From Bathynomus jamesi (lineage: Eukaryota; Arthropoda; Malacostraca; Isopoda; Cirolanidae), in contig JAJOZX010005536.1 of assembly GCA_023014485.1 (NCBI GenBank), positions 89,501-153,500 on the forward strand: a stretch of 64,000 bases of DNA, given 5' to 3'. The position numbers were made by a program, and so were the translations under genes. Below are positions 1 through 12,243 of the stretch, in pieces; position 1 is the stretch's first letter, and each line of letters starts with the position of its first letter. The notes under the pieces were generated by a model, which saw only the letters and a list, made by a program, of their open reading frames with translations, ran no database searches and was not told where the DNA came from.

Positions 1-125
1 AATGGTTTTATCTCTATTTCCTTTTTGTTGATCGTAGTTATTTAAGTTAAGTGATGTCATCACGTCGCTTTATAATACAATTATTATACTCTTCCACACA
101 AAGCAGTAATGGAATGCAGTATAGC

Positions 126-162
<37 letters not shown>

Positions 163-1630
163 AGTTTAGGTTGTTTTTCTTTTTGAGACGAGAAACGAAA
201 TTAAATTACTGACGATCGCTCGTTAGTTGATTTGTTTTCAGGGACGATTGACGACTGATGTTTAAACCAGCTTCAATCTTAATTTTCTCAAACAGTCAAA
301 TGACCGATCCACGAGATTCCTGTTAGTTTTATTGCATTTCAGAGATTGACTCGCGCAATTAAAATAAATACAAATTGGATTAGCTTCACTGGAAATTTAA
401 AATATACCAAATATTTGTATCCATATTAGTATAAATACCGGTACACCCCCACCCACCCCCAACCCCACCCAAGAAAATTGAAATGTTTCGTGTACTTTTC
501 TAAATTTTTATCGCAACAGGTTCACAACTGGACTTAAATAAGTTTCTCCTTAAATCATTTATAAAAGTTAAAGTTCCAAACACGTCAGCAATGCCAGTTT
601 TTGTTGTTTTACTAGTTTGGAAATGAGAGTGGTTCATATTCTGTTCTCGCGTGATTATTTTGATTTAAAAGTGCTCGATGAACTTTCAACCCAATATTTT
701 TTATTGATGTTTTTAACAGCACGAACGCTATAAATCTGGTCTTTATAAGTCTTACATAATTATCTTTTAAAAGGAAATTCTGGGAAAAACATGCACGTTC
801 GAACGAGTCATTCTTTCGTAAATATTATTACTATTATTATTTCTCGAATGGCTCTCTGCCCGCGAGACAATAACATATGGAACAGCGAAGCGCTCGCTGG
901 CTGAGAGACGGGATTATCATTTATATGGATAAGTCATCTTCGAGGAACGGAGAAAGACGATGGGTGACAATATCCGAAAAAATATTGCGAAGAGGATTAT
1001 AAAAAATAACTTTCAAAATATAATCTTATTATCCTATTCTTATACATTCGTAATCGATGCAAAGTTGTGAACCATCTCAATCACGAAATATATTCGATTG
1101 TTTCGTATAAATGACGCTTCTCAACCCAGCTGACAGGGGGCACCCGAAGAGAGAGTTAGCTGCGCCCCTTTATCCATTATTTTTATATTTTCTTCGTCTT
1201 TTGACTTTTGACCCCATAAAAGTAATTATTTAAAAGTTTGTTAGAAATTAATTTTAAAAATATTAATTATTTCTGTATTCCTAATAAGTTACGCGGGTAC
1301 TTTTACGATAAACAATCAAATTTAATTTCACAAGAGCTTTGCGCGGTCCACCATAAAAAAAAACCTCTAATAATTCTTTTCTTTAGGTACAAATCATTTT
1401 AATAAGGAGTAACAGAGGAAAGAGGTATCAAATAGGGTTATGAATACATTTTAATTCCCTTGAAAATTTTTCATCAGGATAAGAGTGAATTTCAAATTTT
1501 TACTTCACGATCCAGCAATATCAGCCCTCAAGAATGAATACAGGAAGGCTTTAAAGAGGCCTATTGTGTTATTTAGTCCTGCGTAAAAATATTGCGCCCT
1601 AAACTGAAGGTTTCTAAATTTCTAAGTACC
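1..1630. other. AT-rich non-coding, no gene seen
   Basis: I see no convincing coding region on either strand. The stretch contains a (GT)n microsatellite near 127-161 and otherwise ordinary AT-rich sequence with some GC-richer parts (about 840-970 and 1100-1170) that I do not recognise. Confidence 0.5.
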
Positions 1631-1639
1631 AGATGAAAG

Positions 1640-2190
1640 ATAAAGACGAAAGCGTTCTCCTAGGAAGGGGTCAAGCGCACAAGCACATTTCTTGAGAACA
1701 ACGAGAGCCCATCAGGGCCCTACCCCTTCTTAGAGATGGGGCCAGGTAGGACAGAAAAAAACATATTTGGAAGAGATTCTAATTTCAGACATAAGTAGTC
1801 AGAGGGGTCAGGAATTGAAGTAACAGCACCGGATTGTCCAGGATTGAGTTGGAGCCGAAAGTTTGAGCGAAGAGTTCAGCTTTATTAGAAGTGACGGCAA
1901 CTGAGCCGTCAGAATGGAAAAAGAGGGGGACACTAGTAGTAAAGTTGTTGGAGAAGGTTTTGGCTAGGTGCCAGAAAGAGCGAGAATAATTAGAATTAGA
2001 TAGGTTTTCACATTTTCGTCTGATGAAGGGATTTTTTGAGAATCAAAGAACAGATTTTGCACGATTCCGGGCAGATATATAAACAGAGTGAGGGTCAGGA
2101 GTAGGATGGCGACGGTACTTTCTGAAAGCCTTCTCTCTGTTGTGGATAGCATTAAAACAAGCATAGTTAAACCAAGGATTTTTTGCATTA
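1640..2190 (-). mobile_element. non-LTR retrotransposon fragment (endonuclease-RT linker and RT start)
   Basis: Reading the minus strand from about 2185 down to 1660 gives a broken LINE protein. An early segment has PWFNYAC, then YISARNRAKS, then SRSFWHLAKTFSNNF, a linker of the type found between the endonuclease and RT of jockey-like elements. It ends near 1670-1710 in a frameshifted GPDG...VVLKKCA segment, the start of the RT domain. It has an in-frame stop and at least one frameshift, and neither a 5' nor a 3' end is visible. It is a dead 5'- and 3'-truncated copy with no visible partner nearby. The clade (jockey or similar) is a guess from motif style. Confidence 0.6.
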
Positions 2191-2745
2191 GTTGTAGGAA
2201 AAGAATATGGAATGTACTCCTCTATACCCGAGAGAACCCGTATATATTACGGAAGCAATAATCATTTCATGGAAAATCAAAGAAGTGCTTAAGGGCCTCT
2301 CAATTGGCGGCGCCAAAGTGACAAAGGCGCCTCCTCCTGGGAGGATCCAAAGACCGAACTAGAACGATAGGACAGGAAGACAGATAAGATATTTCATATT
2401 TGAATACGGCAAGAGAGATCCATTCAAAGCGAGAGCTGCCATTCAAATGATACCCAGCATTCAGCCTACTGCTTTCTCTTGGATTGGATTTTCATTTAAG
2501 CTTCCGCGGCAGCTTTCGAGTTAAAATACACTTTTTATTTTGAAATGTATTCGAGCCATTTATGATCGTCACTTCAGACATACTTTATACATCTGCCTTT
2601 AACTCTGATTTTTTTTTTTAAAAAGTGTAATATTTTGTCGGTGATAATCTAACTGTCAATAAATTTAAGGACTGATTTTTATTTTTTAAATACTTAATTA
2701 ATTACGTTTTCGTTAAAGAAAGTGTTTTGTTTTTTTACCTTATAC
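2191..2745. other. non-coding, no gene seen
   Basis: No supported coding region. A GC-richer patch at about 2300-2350 may belong to the flanking LINE remnant. The rest is AT-rich. Confidence 0.4.
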
Positions 2746-2749
2746 AATG

Positions 2750-3345
2750 GTTATTTTTTTCGAATTCCACCCGCATTAAGGTTTTAATTAAAAAATTCCA
2801 CATTCAAATAACTCGGATAATATTGTAACCGAGTTTTACATACCCCGCTATTTGTTTTAGGTTAGGTTAGGTTATATATAACCTAACCTAACTTAAAAAA
2901 AAAAAAATCATGGATAATATTTTCTCAGAGATATTAAGTTATTGCCTATAGAGATAGCACGAAATCCGAGCAAAATGGAAATCTATAAATAAATAAATAA
3001 ATAAATAAAATCTATCTATCTATATATATATTATACGTATAAAAGTCCAAATTCCCCCTACATTTTTCTCGGTGGTTAGTGAAGTTACATTAGCTCCTAC
3101 ATGTTATATCTTTTTTTTTAACAAATATTTAATCACTCGGGCTTCCATTAAATTTTAGAGAATGCGCTCTTTTATTGTAGATAACGATCATTTTTTCGAA
3201 TTTCACTCGCGTTATGATTTCAATTAAAAACTCCAAATCAAATTATTACTACTTCATGCTTCTTCAGGATTTTTCCACATTTTCTTTTTTTGTTTTGTTT
3301 TATTTTAGGTTAGGTTAACCTAACCTAAACTAAACTAAATTGAAC
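2750..3345. repeat. two diverged direct copies of a TTAGG-tract unit
   Basis: A segment at about 2755-2815 (TTCGAATTCCACCCGCATTA and following) reappears, diverged, at about 3192-3245 (TTCGAATTTCACTCGCGTTA). Each copy is followed by palindromic TTAGGTTAGG / CCTAACCTAA tracts (about 2860-2894 and 3307-3330). They look like two old copies of one short repeat, with no coding content. Confidence 0.5.
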
Positions 3346-3390
3346 CCAAAAACCACCTACAAGAAAGTAGTAGTTATTTTCCGTGTATAT

Positions 3391-3759
<369 letters not shown>

Positions 3760-3761
3760 GC

Positions 3762-3940
3762 CAGCTTCCGTAGCTCAGTCAGTCCCAATAGACGACGTAA
3801 AGACACTGAGGTCGGGTGTTCAAATCCCGATGATGGTGGTAATAACAGTAATACAGGAGTTAGTGCAATGGACCGCATTAGTTGCTTTCCGACACCTTCT
3901 GCGTCAGTTTCTGGCCCTCTTCAACGATTATTATTATACA
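3762..3940 (+). repeat. tRNA-derived SINE
   Basis: The sequence has a tRNA-like A box (TAGCTCAGTCAGT, 3771-3783) and B box (GGTGTTCAAATCC, 3815-3827) at roughly tRNA spacing. A non-tRNA body follows, ending near an ATT-rich tail. It does not fold as a clean tRNA gene, so it is called a SINE rather than a tRNA. The internal pol III promoter is visible; activity cannot be judged. Confidence 0.6.
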
Positions 3941-3946
3941 CACAAA

Positions 3947-4234
3947 CAGGGCCGCCGAGAAGGCGGGGAAGCCGGGTTAAATCCCGGGGCCCGGAAAGAG
4001 GGGAAGAAAATCTAAAAAAATATTAATAAAGCAATTGATTAAATAGAGAAAATATAATTAATGAACATACATTTTATAGAGATTATCATACTGTATGTTT
4101 TGAATAGCGACTTGGACATATAATCAGTTTGCTTGTTATGTACACAAAAAACATTCATAATAAAATATTGAGTAAACAGGGGGGCCCATATACCAATCCT
4201 TCCCCGGGGCCCGGGCCAGCTCTCGCCGGCCCTG
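3947..4234. mobile_element. hAT-like MITE (CAGGGCCG ends)
   Basis: The left end CAGGGCCGCCGAGAAGG and right end CTCTCGCCGGCCCTG are imperfect inverted repeats, and the CAGGG start is typical of hAT elements. Flanks (ACACACAA and CATACACA types) resemble each other but are not an exact 8-bp duplication. No coding sequence is present. Confidence 0.45.
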
Positions 4235-4408
4235 CATACACATGTGTAGTCGTGGGTATATACGGCTATACGTCGTATACCAACTACTACTACTTTATAC
4301 GAAATGTTGGTGTATAACTAAAGTTCTTTTTTTAAATAAAGACATACGAACGTTAAAAACTACATCAATTATTCAGTATTGGTGACAGGCAATACCACTA
4401 ATTCCCGT

Positions 4409-5799
4409 TGTTGTTGTTGTTGTTGTTAGTTAGTTAGCCGATCATCCCACCCTGATCGAGCAAGCCGGTGGCACGCAGGTAACCGATCACCCTCTCTGGA
4501 GTGGGCCAGAGGTTCAGCGCACCAGTGATGTTGTGTTGTGTTGTGTTGTGTTCTATGTTGTGCTAGAGCGGTACAGTCTATCATAATGTGTTCAATTGTT
4601 TGTCGTCTGTAGAGTTTTCTAGTCTGTGTTTATATGTCTGTAAGTAAGGGTGATCCACATCGGAATCGTGCTAAGTTAACTCGATCCGATCTGCTCAGGC
4701 TGGTCTCTGACCTGTCAATGGGTGGCGGCTTCGCACCTCGGACCACATTCGGACCGAGTGGTGTCAGTGCTTTGTGGGTTAGGTGTGTATGTGTGTGTTT
4801 TCTGTACTGTGTGATGTCTGTGGGGCGTGGTATGGAATGGAGTATTTGGTTATAATGTGTCTCTGGTGTTACCTTAATGGTGCGAGGTGTTGGTGCATGA
4901 TTGTACATGTAGTGGCAAGGGTGTTGTGGGTTAGTTGTCGCTGCTGCCATGAATTGTATTCCCCTCATGTCTAAATGTTCCCTAACTTTCAGTATTTTTG
5001 TTTCTGTGTTGCAAGTGTTCTATTGATGATGTTTGCGTACATCCTGTAATGATACGAAGTGTGTTGTTTTGTATTGTCTGTAAGGTGTTTGTGTGTGTGT
5101 TTGAGATAATGGGTGCCCAGCATGGGCTAGCATAGTCCATAACTGAGCGAATATATTGTTTGTATATGAGTGATGTTGTTTCTTGCTGGTGTCCAAAGTT
5201 TGTGTCTGTTAGTACCCTAAGCGTGTTAAGTCTTGACGTACATTTATTTTTAATGTACTGAATGTGGTTTGCAAAAGATAATGATGTGTTGTATGTGACC
5301 CCAAGTATTTTGGTCCTGCGAGTGTGTGGAATGTTGGTGTTGTTTACTGTAAGCTGTGGAGTTACCTGGTGTTCTTTTGTGCTTGTTAGCAAGGTGATGG
5401 TTGATTTTGTGGGCGTTACTTTGAGTCTATTGTATGTGTGCCAGTCTTGTATACTGTTTATGTATGTTTGTAGGTTATTTGTAGCGGTGTCGATATTGTT
5501 GTGGGTGGATGTTAGAGTGATGTCATCTGCATATGATGATAATGTAAGCTTGTTATCTATGGGTGTTGGAATGGCATGCATGTATAAGTTGAACAGTGTT
5601 GGCGAGAGAACAGAGCCTTGAGGGACCCCGTTCGGAAAAAGCTTGTTTTTGGATGACTTGCCATTAAATGTGACATGTGAGTATCTTCCTGAAAGATAGT
5701 TGCTTAGCCACCTTTTGGTGTTATTGTGCATGTTTGTGTTGAGTATTTTGTTTATGTCTTTGTGTATGGTGACATGTGTAAGTTGTAGTGGGGCCTGGA
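4409..5799 (-). mobile_element. LINE with (CAA)n tail, 3' part, interrupted by a hAT
   Basis: On the minus strand a reverse transcriptase runs from 5799 to about 4982. It has the QGSVLSPTLFNLYMH block and the catalytic YADD of motif C, followed by a thumb and tail region. After a frameshift at about 4975 the tail continues to 4630. The other copies (29.2 and 32.7 kb) show that this tail contains a C-x2-C-x7-H-x4-C zinc motif. The element ends at 4409 in (CAA)n, seen here as (GTT)n. The 5' side is cut by a hAT insertion at 5800 with exact TSD. It is a jockey/I-type non-LTR element by motif style, broken, and related to copies at 28.2-31.8 and 31.8-32.9 kb. Confidence 0.75.
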
Positions 5800-6578
5800 C
5801 AGTGGTGAGCTGCCAAAATTTTAACCACCGGGTTCTGTATAAAAAATTCTGAATTCGGCAATAAAAAATTGACAACCCTTCCCTTCCCATCCCACCCTTT
5901 CGCAATTTTAATTAAATTAATTATCTCGCTATTTGTCTTTTTTAAGTGTCTGCATTTTATGATTCAGCTAGGTATTAATAACTGCATGACAATTAATTAG
6001 TATAGTTAATTAGAGAAATAGACGTTTCTAATGAAATCAGAAAAGAAGAATTTTAATAAAAACCGATGAATCATATTATCTACGTAGTTAAAATTAAATT
6101 GCTCAGTCAACTTTAGCAATAATGAATTATTAGGCAAAACATAAATATCAGTACATCTATGCTTTTAAATTTTTTTTTTTTTAATTTAAACATTCTTACG
6201 TACCTTATTATTACTTATTACGGTAATAATTTCCAAATGGCTTCTTGGTTTTCTCCGTAAACTGTCGTTTTGGATACACGAACTCTGGTATCTAAAGCGG
6301 ATCGATGACTTCTCATCCATGATTTGACATATGTTAATGGGTTCCAGAAGCTTAATGGTTTCCCCAACAAATTGATGATCATAAAGCATGATATGTGTTT
6401 AGTAGTTAAACTTGCTCTTCTATCACTACAAATAATATTCATCACCGAAAAACCTCTTTCTGCTTCTGAGAGCTCTCTTCAGCTCCAGCAAAAAAGTTAA
6501 CAACCGGTTCTTATTTTCAAAAAGATTTTAACAACCGGTTCGCGCGAACCGGTGCGAACCGGGTCCAGCTCACCACTG
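5800..6578 (-). mobile_element. hAT element remnant with exact 8-bp TSD
   Basis: Ends are CAGTGGTGAGCTG at 5800 and its exact inverse CAGCTCACCACTG at 6566-6578. GGCCTGGA is duplicated on both sides (5792-5799 and 6579-6586). It has inserted into the LINE above. Internally only the end of a transposase survives, so this is a deletion derivative. Confidence 0.85.
6218..6480 (-). pseudogene. hAT transposase C-terminal dimerisation region
   Basis: Minus-strand translation from about 6480 gives SEAERGFSVMNIICSDRR, then LTTKHISCFMIINL, then LSFWNPLTYVKSWM. This is the hAT C-terminal (hATC) signature, with the SER.FS-like core followed by a conserved N-I-C-D-R segment, as in KIAA1586/ZBED-type hAT proteins. 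The catalytic RNase-H part and the BED zinc finger are absent, so the product cannot be active. It lies wholly inside the hAT remnant with matching TIRs. Confidence 0.7.
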
Positions 6579-6586
6579 GGCCTGGA

Positions 6587-8230
6587 TTAGTCTTAATGTC
6601 GCCGGAGAGTAAGAGTAGTCCGGGGAGCACGTCCGGCACGCAAATGCTCCCCGTAAATGAAAAAATAGCACACTGGTATAGGTCCGGCCCCGGGAGCCGA
6701 TCGGCACTCTAACCGTGCCACGCAACAGGTCGTCGACTGCCAGTCTGGCCAACTGTAGACAGCCCGCTACACGGAAATTTGAGGAAGTTTGGCCACCAGC
6801 GCGTTGATGTTTCGGTTTGACGTCACCTCTTCTTCGCATTGACGTTTCACGTTTTTTCGTTGGTGTTGACGCACTGACGTGTCCCGCGCTGGATGATACA
6901 GCCACTGCTAGAAGCTCCCTCGTCAGCTGCTAACTTTTGGTTTTAATACTGTGTATAGATTCAGTTATTACTGTGAATCTATTAAAAGAACATTCTCTGT
7001 TATTTTGTGCTTATCCTTCGTCTGCAATTTTGTGTTGCTCTCTTTGTTGGAGTTCTGTAAATGTATTACCCGCCTGTCTGCTAAATTGCTCTAATATGGA
7101 CTCTGTTTTTTTTCTCTTTCTTCTTCCTTTAATTTTCACTAGAAATATGTCTAAAAAATCTAATACAGAAATCTTCTTGGAAAGAATTTAGCACCACAAA
7201 GTTAAGACTGTGAAGCACAAAATGTAAAGTTTCAACAACATAATCAGGTACTTTCCTTATGCGAACTTTTTTCAGAGTTTCTTCATATACTGTGAATATC
7301 TTCAGAGTTTCCTCGTTAATCAATCTGATACTTCTGTTGTTCGTGAAGTGTGCAATCAAACAAGTTCTCCAACTAATCCCCGTTTGTGACATTTGCTATT
7401 TACTTCGGTTCTGTTCAGGTTTCATATTTACATCACACGCGCTTTATGACGGATAACTTTCACACTCATCGGCTAAACTAACAAAAATAAAACGAAGAAT
7501 CTTATACGAAAGAAAGTTAACTTATAAAGCGCATAATTAGAAAATTTATAGCGACGCATGAAGACGTTTCCTTCTCTGAAGCAAATTATTCTACCCCTGA
7601 CTTCTCAAAAAGCTGATTTGGATTAGAATAAACCTCTTCTTTATATTCTTAGTATTTCGTCTTTATACCAAATATTTCAAGCAAATTTAATTACGAAATA
7701 CTTTTAAAATCTAAAATACTTAAGCGTACTTGCGTTTCGATTCTTCGAACAGAGTACAAAACGAATGACATCTCAAATTTAAGTATCATATATATATTTA
7801 CTTGGCCGCCATTTGAGACACGTTTGCTGGTAAATAAATTTAATTCAAACAACATTGCGAAATATATTTTATTTAAAGCTTCAACTTAATTTCGATTGAG
7901 CTCATAACTATTTATTTATTTATTTATTTATTTATATGTAACTGACAATTTATTCATTATAGTAAATTATAATTTAATGAGAAACGTGACAAGAAACAAG
8001 AGTAGGAAGAGTAGAAAGCAGTAAACAGGGGTTGAGTTGTCAGCTAGTGAATAATGTAGAAAATAGTTTTTTTTTTTTTTTTTTTTAAATAAATTTAATC
8101 TTTTTATCCCTAGATTAGATGTGGACCAGACGTAAAACCTATGGTAGTGATTTGAAATAAAGTGTGAAATTGTATGCGAAGTGAATGTAAAACATTCATA
8201 GACTTTCTTCCCTTCTTCTCCACATTGAGA
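6587..8230. other. no supported gene
   Basis: A moderately GC-rich 6587-6920 segment follows the hAT and may be 5' LINE sequence (the minus frame at 6905-6570 is open but matches nothing I know). After that the sequence is AT-rich with a (TTTA)n run near 7910-7935 and poly-T near 8069-8087. I do not recognise a gene. Confidence 0.4.
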
Positions 8231-8239
8231 GAGTTTTTA

Positions 8240-9535
8240 CTTCCAGGGTTAAACCTTAACCCTCAGAAATTTTTAGGTACAGCCCAGTAATAGGATAGGC
8301 CCACGCGCAGGATAACGATGCTGTATTTCAAGATCTCCAGATGTTATACTTATGGACAGTTGGTCAAGGAACTCTACTGTAGATTTCTTTACACTGCTCC
8401 TGGCGTTCCTACCACAATTGGGATGGTGTCAGGTTCAACATTCCACATTCGCCATATTTAATGTTTTAGTCGCTGATATTTTAATACGTTTCTCTTTTTA
8501 GAGTTTGCGACGTTCCATTCTCCCGGGACTCCAACTTCCATCAGGAGGCATTTGTTACCATCCTTTTCTCTCACTACTATGCCTAGTCTGCATCCTGTTA
8601 TTCTAATGTCAGTTGGTATCTCATGACCGTATTCAGTGTTTTTCTGTTTCACGTCCCATTTCATATTTTTTACATAGTTTGAAGGGAATTAGCCTGGAGA
8701 CTGCATTGTGCCTCTCTATGTAGTTTCCCCCGTGTCGAAGTACTTCACATCCAGAGAGTATGTGGCTCACAATCTCTGGGCTCTTTGAGCAGTCTACACA
8801 TCTCGGTTCCTTCCTAAGGCTTCCTTACCTTCTGTACGTCTTTTGAACCAGTTTGTTCGCAGCGCTTGGTCTTGTGCCGCCGCCACCACCAACCGTTCAT
8901 CTTCTGGTCTTGGTGTCCCTCTTACTAGAATTACACTGTTTTATCTCCCTCTATGCATGCTCTGTTTAACACCACCTCCTTGTACACTCTACTATACTTG
9001 TGCTCTTCCCAGTTTTTCTCCTTTTCTTTTTATCCTTTCCTGTTGTACTTTCGTTTTATGGTGTAGCTTTACAATGAGATTTATTTTCAACGTCTTGGAG
9101 CTGTTCAAGTCCTATGCCGGTATCGGATAGGTAGTTTTTTGCCTTCTTTAAAAGTGAGGTTGAGGCTCTCTCGTTCATGATCATTTACAAATTTGGCGAG
9201 CCTTCAGTCTTTATTCTTTATGTATTGTACTAATCCTATTGGTGTGGCTTTGTGCATCTGGTCTGTTAGCACAAGACCTAATCCACTGACCCTCCTTAGT
9301 AGGTATAGTCTTAGTATGCATTAGTTTTTGTATATAATCTGTGCAAGAAGCATTTTTCTGGTGATTGTGTCCAATTTGTTGGGTTCCTGTTGGCCAGTCC
9401 CTGTACTGTATGACAGTACAGGGACTGACAATGAATTTCTGGCTGAGATCTTTTTTTTACTATTCAGGTGGGATTTCAGGATCAGTTTTAGTCTTTTGAT
9501 GCCTTAGGTATGGACACAAAGATGTACATATAAAC
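8240..9535 (-). mobile_element. degenerate LINE with REL-endonuclease-type C-terminus (R4/Dong-like)
   Basis: Reading the minus strand in shifting frames gives an AAQDQALRTNW segment, then a cysteine/histidine segment (C-x2-C, then H-I-L-S-G-C) around 8750-8800. A tail at 8664-8460 follows (EIPTDIRI, then CLLMEVGVPGEWN, KYQRLKH). This order matches the post-RT region of non-LTR elements with a restriction-like endonuclease (R4, Dong or NeSL type), where the expected RPD catalytic stretch appears here as RLG. Multiple stops and frameshifts make it a fossil. Clade assignment is from memory. Confidence 0.5.
9395..9427. repeat. perfect hairpin
   Basis: CAGTCCCTGTACTG is followed after five bases by its exact reverse complement CAGTACAGGGACTG. 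It lies within the degenerate LINE remnant. It may be a cruciform or a footprint of a fold-back insertion; function is unknown. Confidence 0.85.
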
Positions 9536-10120
9536 GACCTTAGGAAACCATATATTGAATAGCGGAGAGAGGAAAAATAGTTATTCTTTTGTCTACGAGA
9601 GGACACCAGTCGAAAGAAGTTTTGTAACTAGGGTATGTGACACTCAAGGATCTTTATTTCTGAAAAGTTCTTTGCAGTCTTTGATAACTGTTTTGTGTAA
9701 ACTATCCTTTATTCAATCAGAATTGTAAAAAATTAAACTTTTTTATTATACCAAAAATATAGGATGCATCAAATTCCAGTATAATAGATTTTATGAGGGC
9801 GTAAAATGTTCCAATTTCTCGTGGCCTATCCTGTATAATTGCGCATTAGGTCTTACGGGGCATTAATAATTTGCCGAAACGATCCCCCAGAGTGATATAA
9901 ATTTATGCTGGTGGTGACCAGTCAATAGTAACCATTTATTGGTCACCATGCGTCAATTTTTCATAACACAAACGTTGTAAGCGGGTTATTAAATCATTAC
10001 TAATGTGTCTGCAAACCTGTATCAATAGAGCACAAATAATGATGATAACTCTTAATGCATGTGAAATGGATAAATTTCCCGAAGTATACAAAATACATTT
10101 ATTGATCTCAAACACACGTT
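9536..10120. other. non-coding, no gene seen
   Basis: AT-rich sequence between the LINE remnant and the duplicated upstream region of the first gustatory-receptor exon. No features recognised. Confidence 0.4.
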
Positions 10121-10124
10121 GAAA

Positions 10125-10765
10125 TGTCTTCCAAACTCGAGGAATTTCTTTCTTCTTGTTTAGAATAAAATATAAATATCTGTCAAACTTCTTTTATACG
10201 TAAAAGAAATATTTTACTTTATAAATATATAAGAGAGTGCAAACTCCTTTATATTTATAACTACAATAAACCACGGTTACTTTTACAGAGTTCAGCACAA
10301 ATGATCTCATTAAATTATTTTTGGTGCTTAAGGATTGTAATATGATAGACGTTGGACGTTATGCAAAAAATGGATTTTAAGGCGGAAAAGGAAAAGGAAT
10401 ATTAAAGGGCATCATTTTCCAGTCCAATAAACTTATTACCCAAGTGAATTAAGCACATTAAAAGCATAAAGATCTTCCTTGGGTATGATAAAAAATAGGA
10501 GCATAAATTACTCTCGTATCAATATCCTCGCATACTGTTCGGTTTTAATTTACTTCGGAATGATATGCCAATAAATTAAAATAAATCCATAATCAAGTAT
10601 GGAATATATTCAGACCACGAAGGAAATTAATAATTTAAATAGTTTGTATCTCCAATTACAAAGATGAAAGCGTTGCCTTTATTATTTATTGATATTCTTT
10701 ACAAAACTTTTATTACTAATATGTATGCAATATATTTAAAAGAAACTAAATTAAGAGAGCTTACT
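10125..10765 (+). repeat. segmental duplication, upstream flank of Gr exon 1a
   Basis: This stretch aligns by eye with 25690-26283 upstream of the second Gr exon. Shared landmarks include AAATATCTGTCAAA, ATTATTTTTGGTGCTTAA, and a segment with TTGATATTCTTTA just before the promoter. The duplication therefore included at least 500 bp of upstream DNA. Confidence 0.65.
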
Positions 10766-10806
10766 CATAAAATTTGGGATCAGACAAGTGCTAAACAACT
10801 CAGTTG
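10766..10806 (+). promoter_or_regulatory. core promoter of Gr exon 1a (TATA-like and TCAGT)
   Basis: A TATA-like CATAAAAT (10766-10773) lies about 36 bases before the A of TCAGTTGTC (T10800, A10802), the arthropod initiator. The same arrangement, with GCTAAAC-like sequence between, is present before the other two Gr long exons. The predicted 5'UTR is only about 25 nt. Confidence 0.55.
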
Positions 10807-10826
10807 TCATTTCGTCTCGAGGAAAA

Positions 10827-11756
10827 ATGAAAGTGTTTTTATTTGTTCTTAGGCTTGTCGGCGCCTTTCCTTATCGAGAAATAACACGGGGAAAGAATGG
10901 TGGATACGACAACGCTCGTTATTCCACAGGTCAAAAAAAATGTCAAATCAGGTTCCAGAGAAAGTATTATTTGATGATTTGGCGTCAGATTTTCAAGTTC
11001 ACTACTGTCGTTAGGTTTATCTTGTGTTTAATTCTGAAGTACATACACCTGTTTTCTTGGGAAGATGGCAGAAACTTTATAACCCTCCGATTAGCAGTAG
11101 ATGCGAGTGATTTTTCGAACATCTGCACAAAAGGTGTGTCACTATTGTACGGTATAAATAATCACAAAAGTCTACTGAATCTGATGACGCGTCTCACTCC
11201 TCTCATTGGTGAAGAAGAGACAAATGGCACTCGGAAGACGCACTTCAAAATTGCCTTTTTAATGAATTTCGTATTCAGTTTCCTGGTCATTTTTGCAATT
11301 ATACGAGAACTACCAACAAAGTCCAACCATAGATACGGGGGTGAAATTATCTTCCTCCTCCTCGATTCAATATGGACACTAGTTTTTCCGTTGCTTTACA
11401 TCTCCTGTTTCGACGTCATTTTTATTCACTATCACGCAATGAAGAGTTTCGCTGAGAAACAACTTCGTTCTCGTGATCGTAAAAGAGTTTCCACACTGCG
11501 ACTGAAGAAAGAAATAAGTTTTGAAATTAATATTTTGAAGCTACACAAAATTCATTTACTCATAAATGACTATTTTGGGTTTCCATTTTTTGTATTCATA
11601 GGAAACACGGTGGTTTCTTCAGTTGTAAGACTGTTTATCATTTCTTTTTTTAAATATTTAGAAAGGGCAGAAATATTTTGGAATGGGTTTTCCTTCTTCA
11701 CTGGCATTCTTCCCTTGATTGCTATTACCACCGAAATAGCCAAAATTGAAAATGAG
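10827..11756 (+). CDS. gustatory receptor-like 7TM protein, long exon 1a (partial gene)
   Basis: This exon encodes the N-terminal 310 residues of an arthropod gustatory-receptor family (7tm_7) chemoreceptor, expected in the plasma membrane of sensory neurons. The start MKVFLFVLRLVGAFPY is the family N-terminal signature and is shared by all three copies, so ATG 10827 is preferred to the in-frame ATG at 10788. Hydrophobic segments fall at about residues 54-74, 138-160, 172-198, 250-273 and 287-303, with a weak one near 95-115. The motif INDYFG marks the start of TM5. The exon ends after IENE at GAG|GTTAGA, phase 0; the frame runs on to 11804 but only through intron. TM7 must come from downstream exons, probably those at 46541 and 46729. 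Compared with the other copies it lacks about five residues before EINILKLHK. The ligand is unknown. Confidence 0.75.
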
Positions 11757-11878
11757 GTTAGAAAAGTGAAATGTTATTTGTTTTTAACAAAAGTGGCTGG
11801 TTGACCAATGTGTGAAATACTGTGAAATGAATGTGATAATCACTGAAAGGGAATGTACTTATATCATCTGATTAATTA
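11757..11878 (+). other. intron start and duplicated 3' flank of Gr exon 1a
   Basis: Sequence after the donor (GTGAAATAC..., GAATGTGATAATCACT) is nearly the same after Gr exon 1b at 27332-27400. The match breaks at 11878 and resumes at 16028, with the CACTG-ended element between. Confidence 0.7.
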
Positions 11879-12243
11879 CACTGTACAACAGTGAAAGAAA
11901 AACGGAAATGAGATCGTCATTTTTATGGCTAATTATATGCGTAGATTGCGAAAATAACACTCATTTATTTGTATCACCCACCGATTTTATGAAAATGACC
12001 CTATTTCATTGTACCATTTCGAGAACCGCTGGTTCTCTGAGCGCATCTTTTACATTTTGTTCAGTCATGCATATGCTGTAGTGATGGTGTTCGGCTCTGT
12101 TTCCACTTTAATGAAAGAAATTTTTCATAAAATCAATCATTTAAAACAAAATTGTCAGCCATATTTTATAAAAAATCGGTGCCATAAGTGAGTATTATTG
12201 AATAACATCTATCAAATTATGTATATTTCACCGACAACGTCTA

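Noticed and set aside
4634..5621. Plus-strand open frames with many V, C and L residues
   Set aside because: They are shadows of the minus-strand LINE reverse transcriptase and its tail.
6570..6905. Minus-strand 111-residue frame as a host gene or LINE ORF1
   Set aside because: No recognisable motif; it is only weakly suggested as LINE 5' sequence by its position next to the LINE/hAT junction.
11757..11804. In-frame extension of Gr exon 1a (VRKVKCYLFLTKVAG)
   Set aside because: All three copies have a donor at GAG|GTTAGA, and exon 1c diverges right after it, so the extension is intron read-through.
12009..12191. Open frame after Gr exon 1a considered as its C-terminal exon
   Set aside because: It lies inside the CACTG-ended element and lacks TM7 motifs; it is better read as that element's 5'UTR exon.
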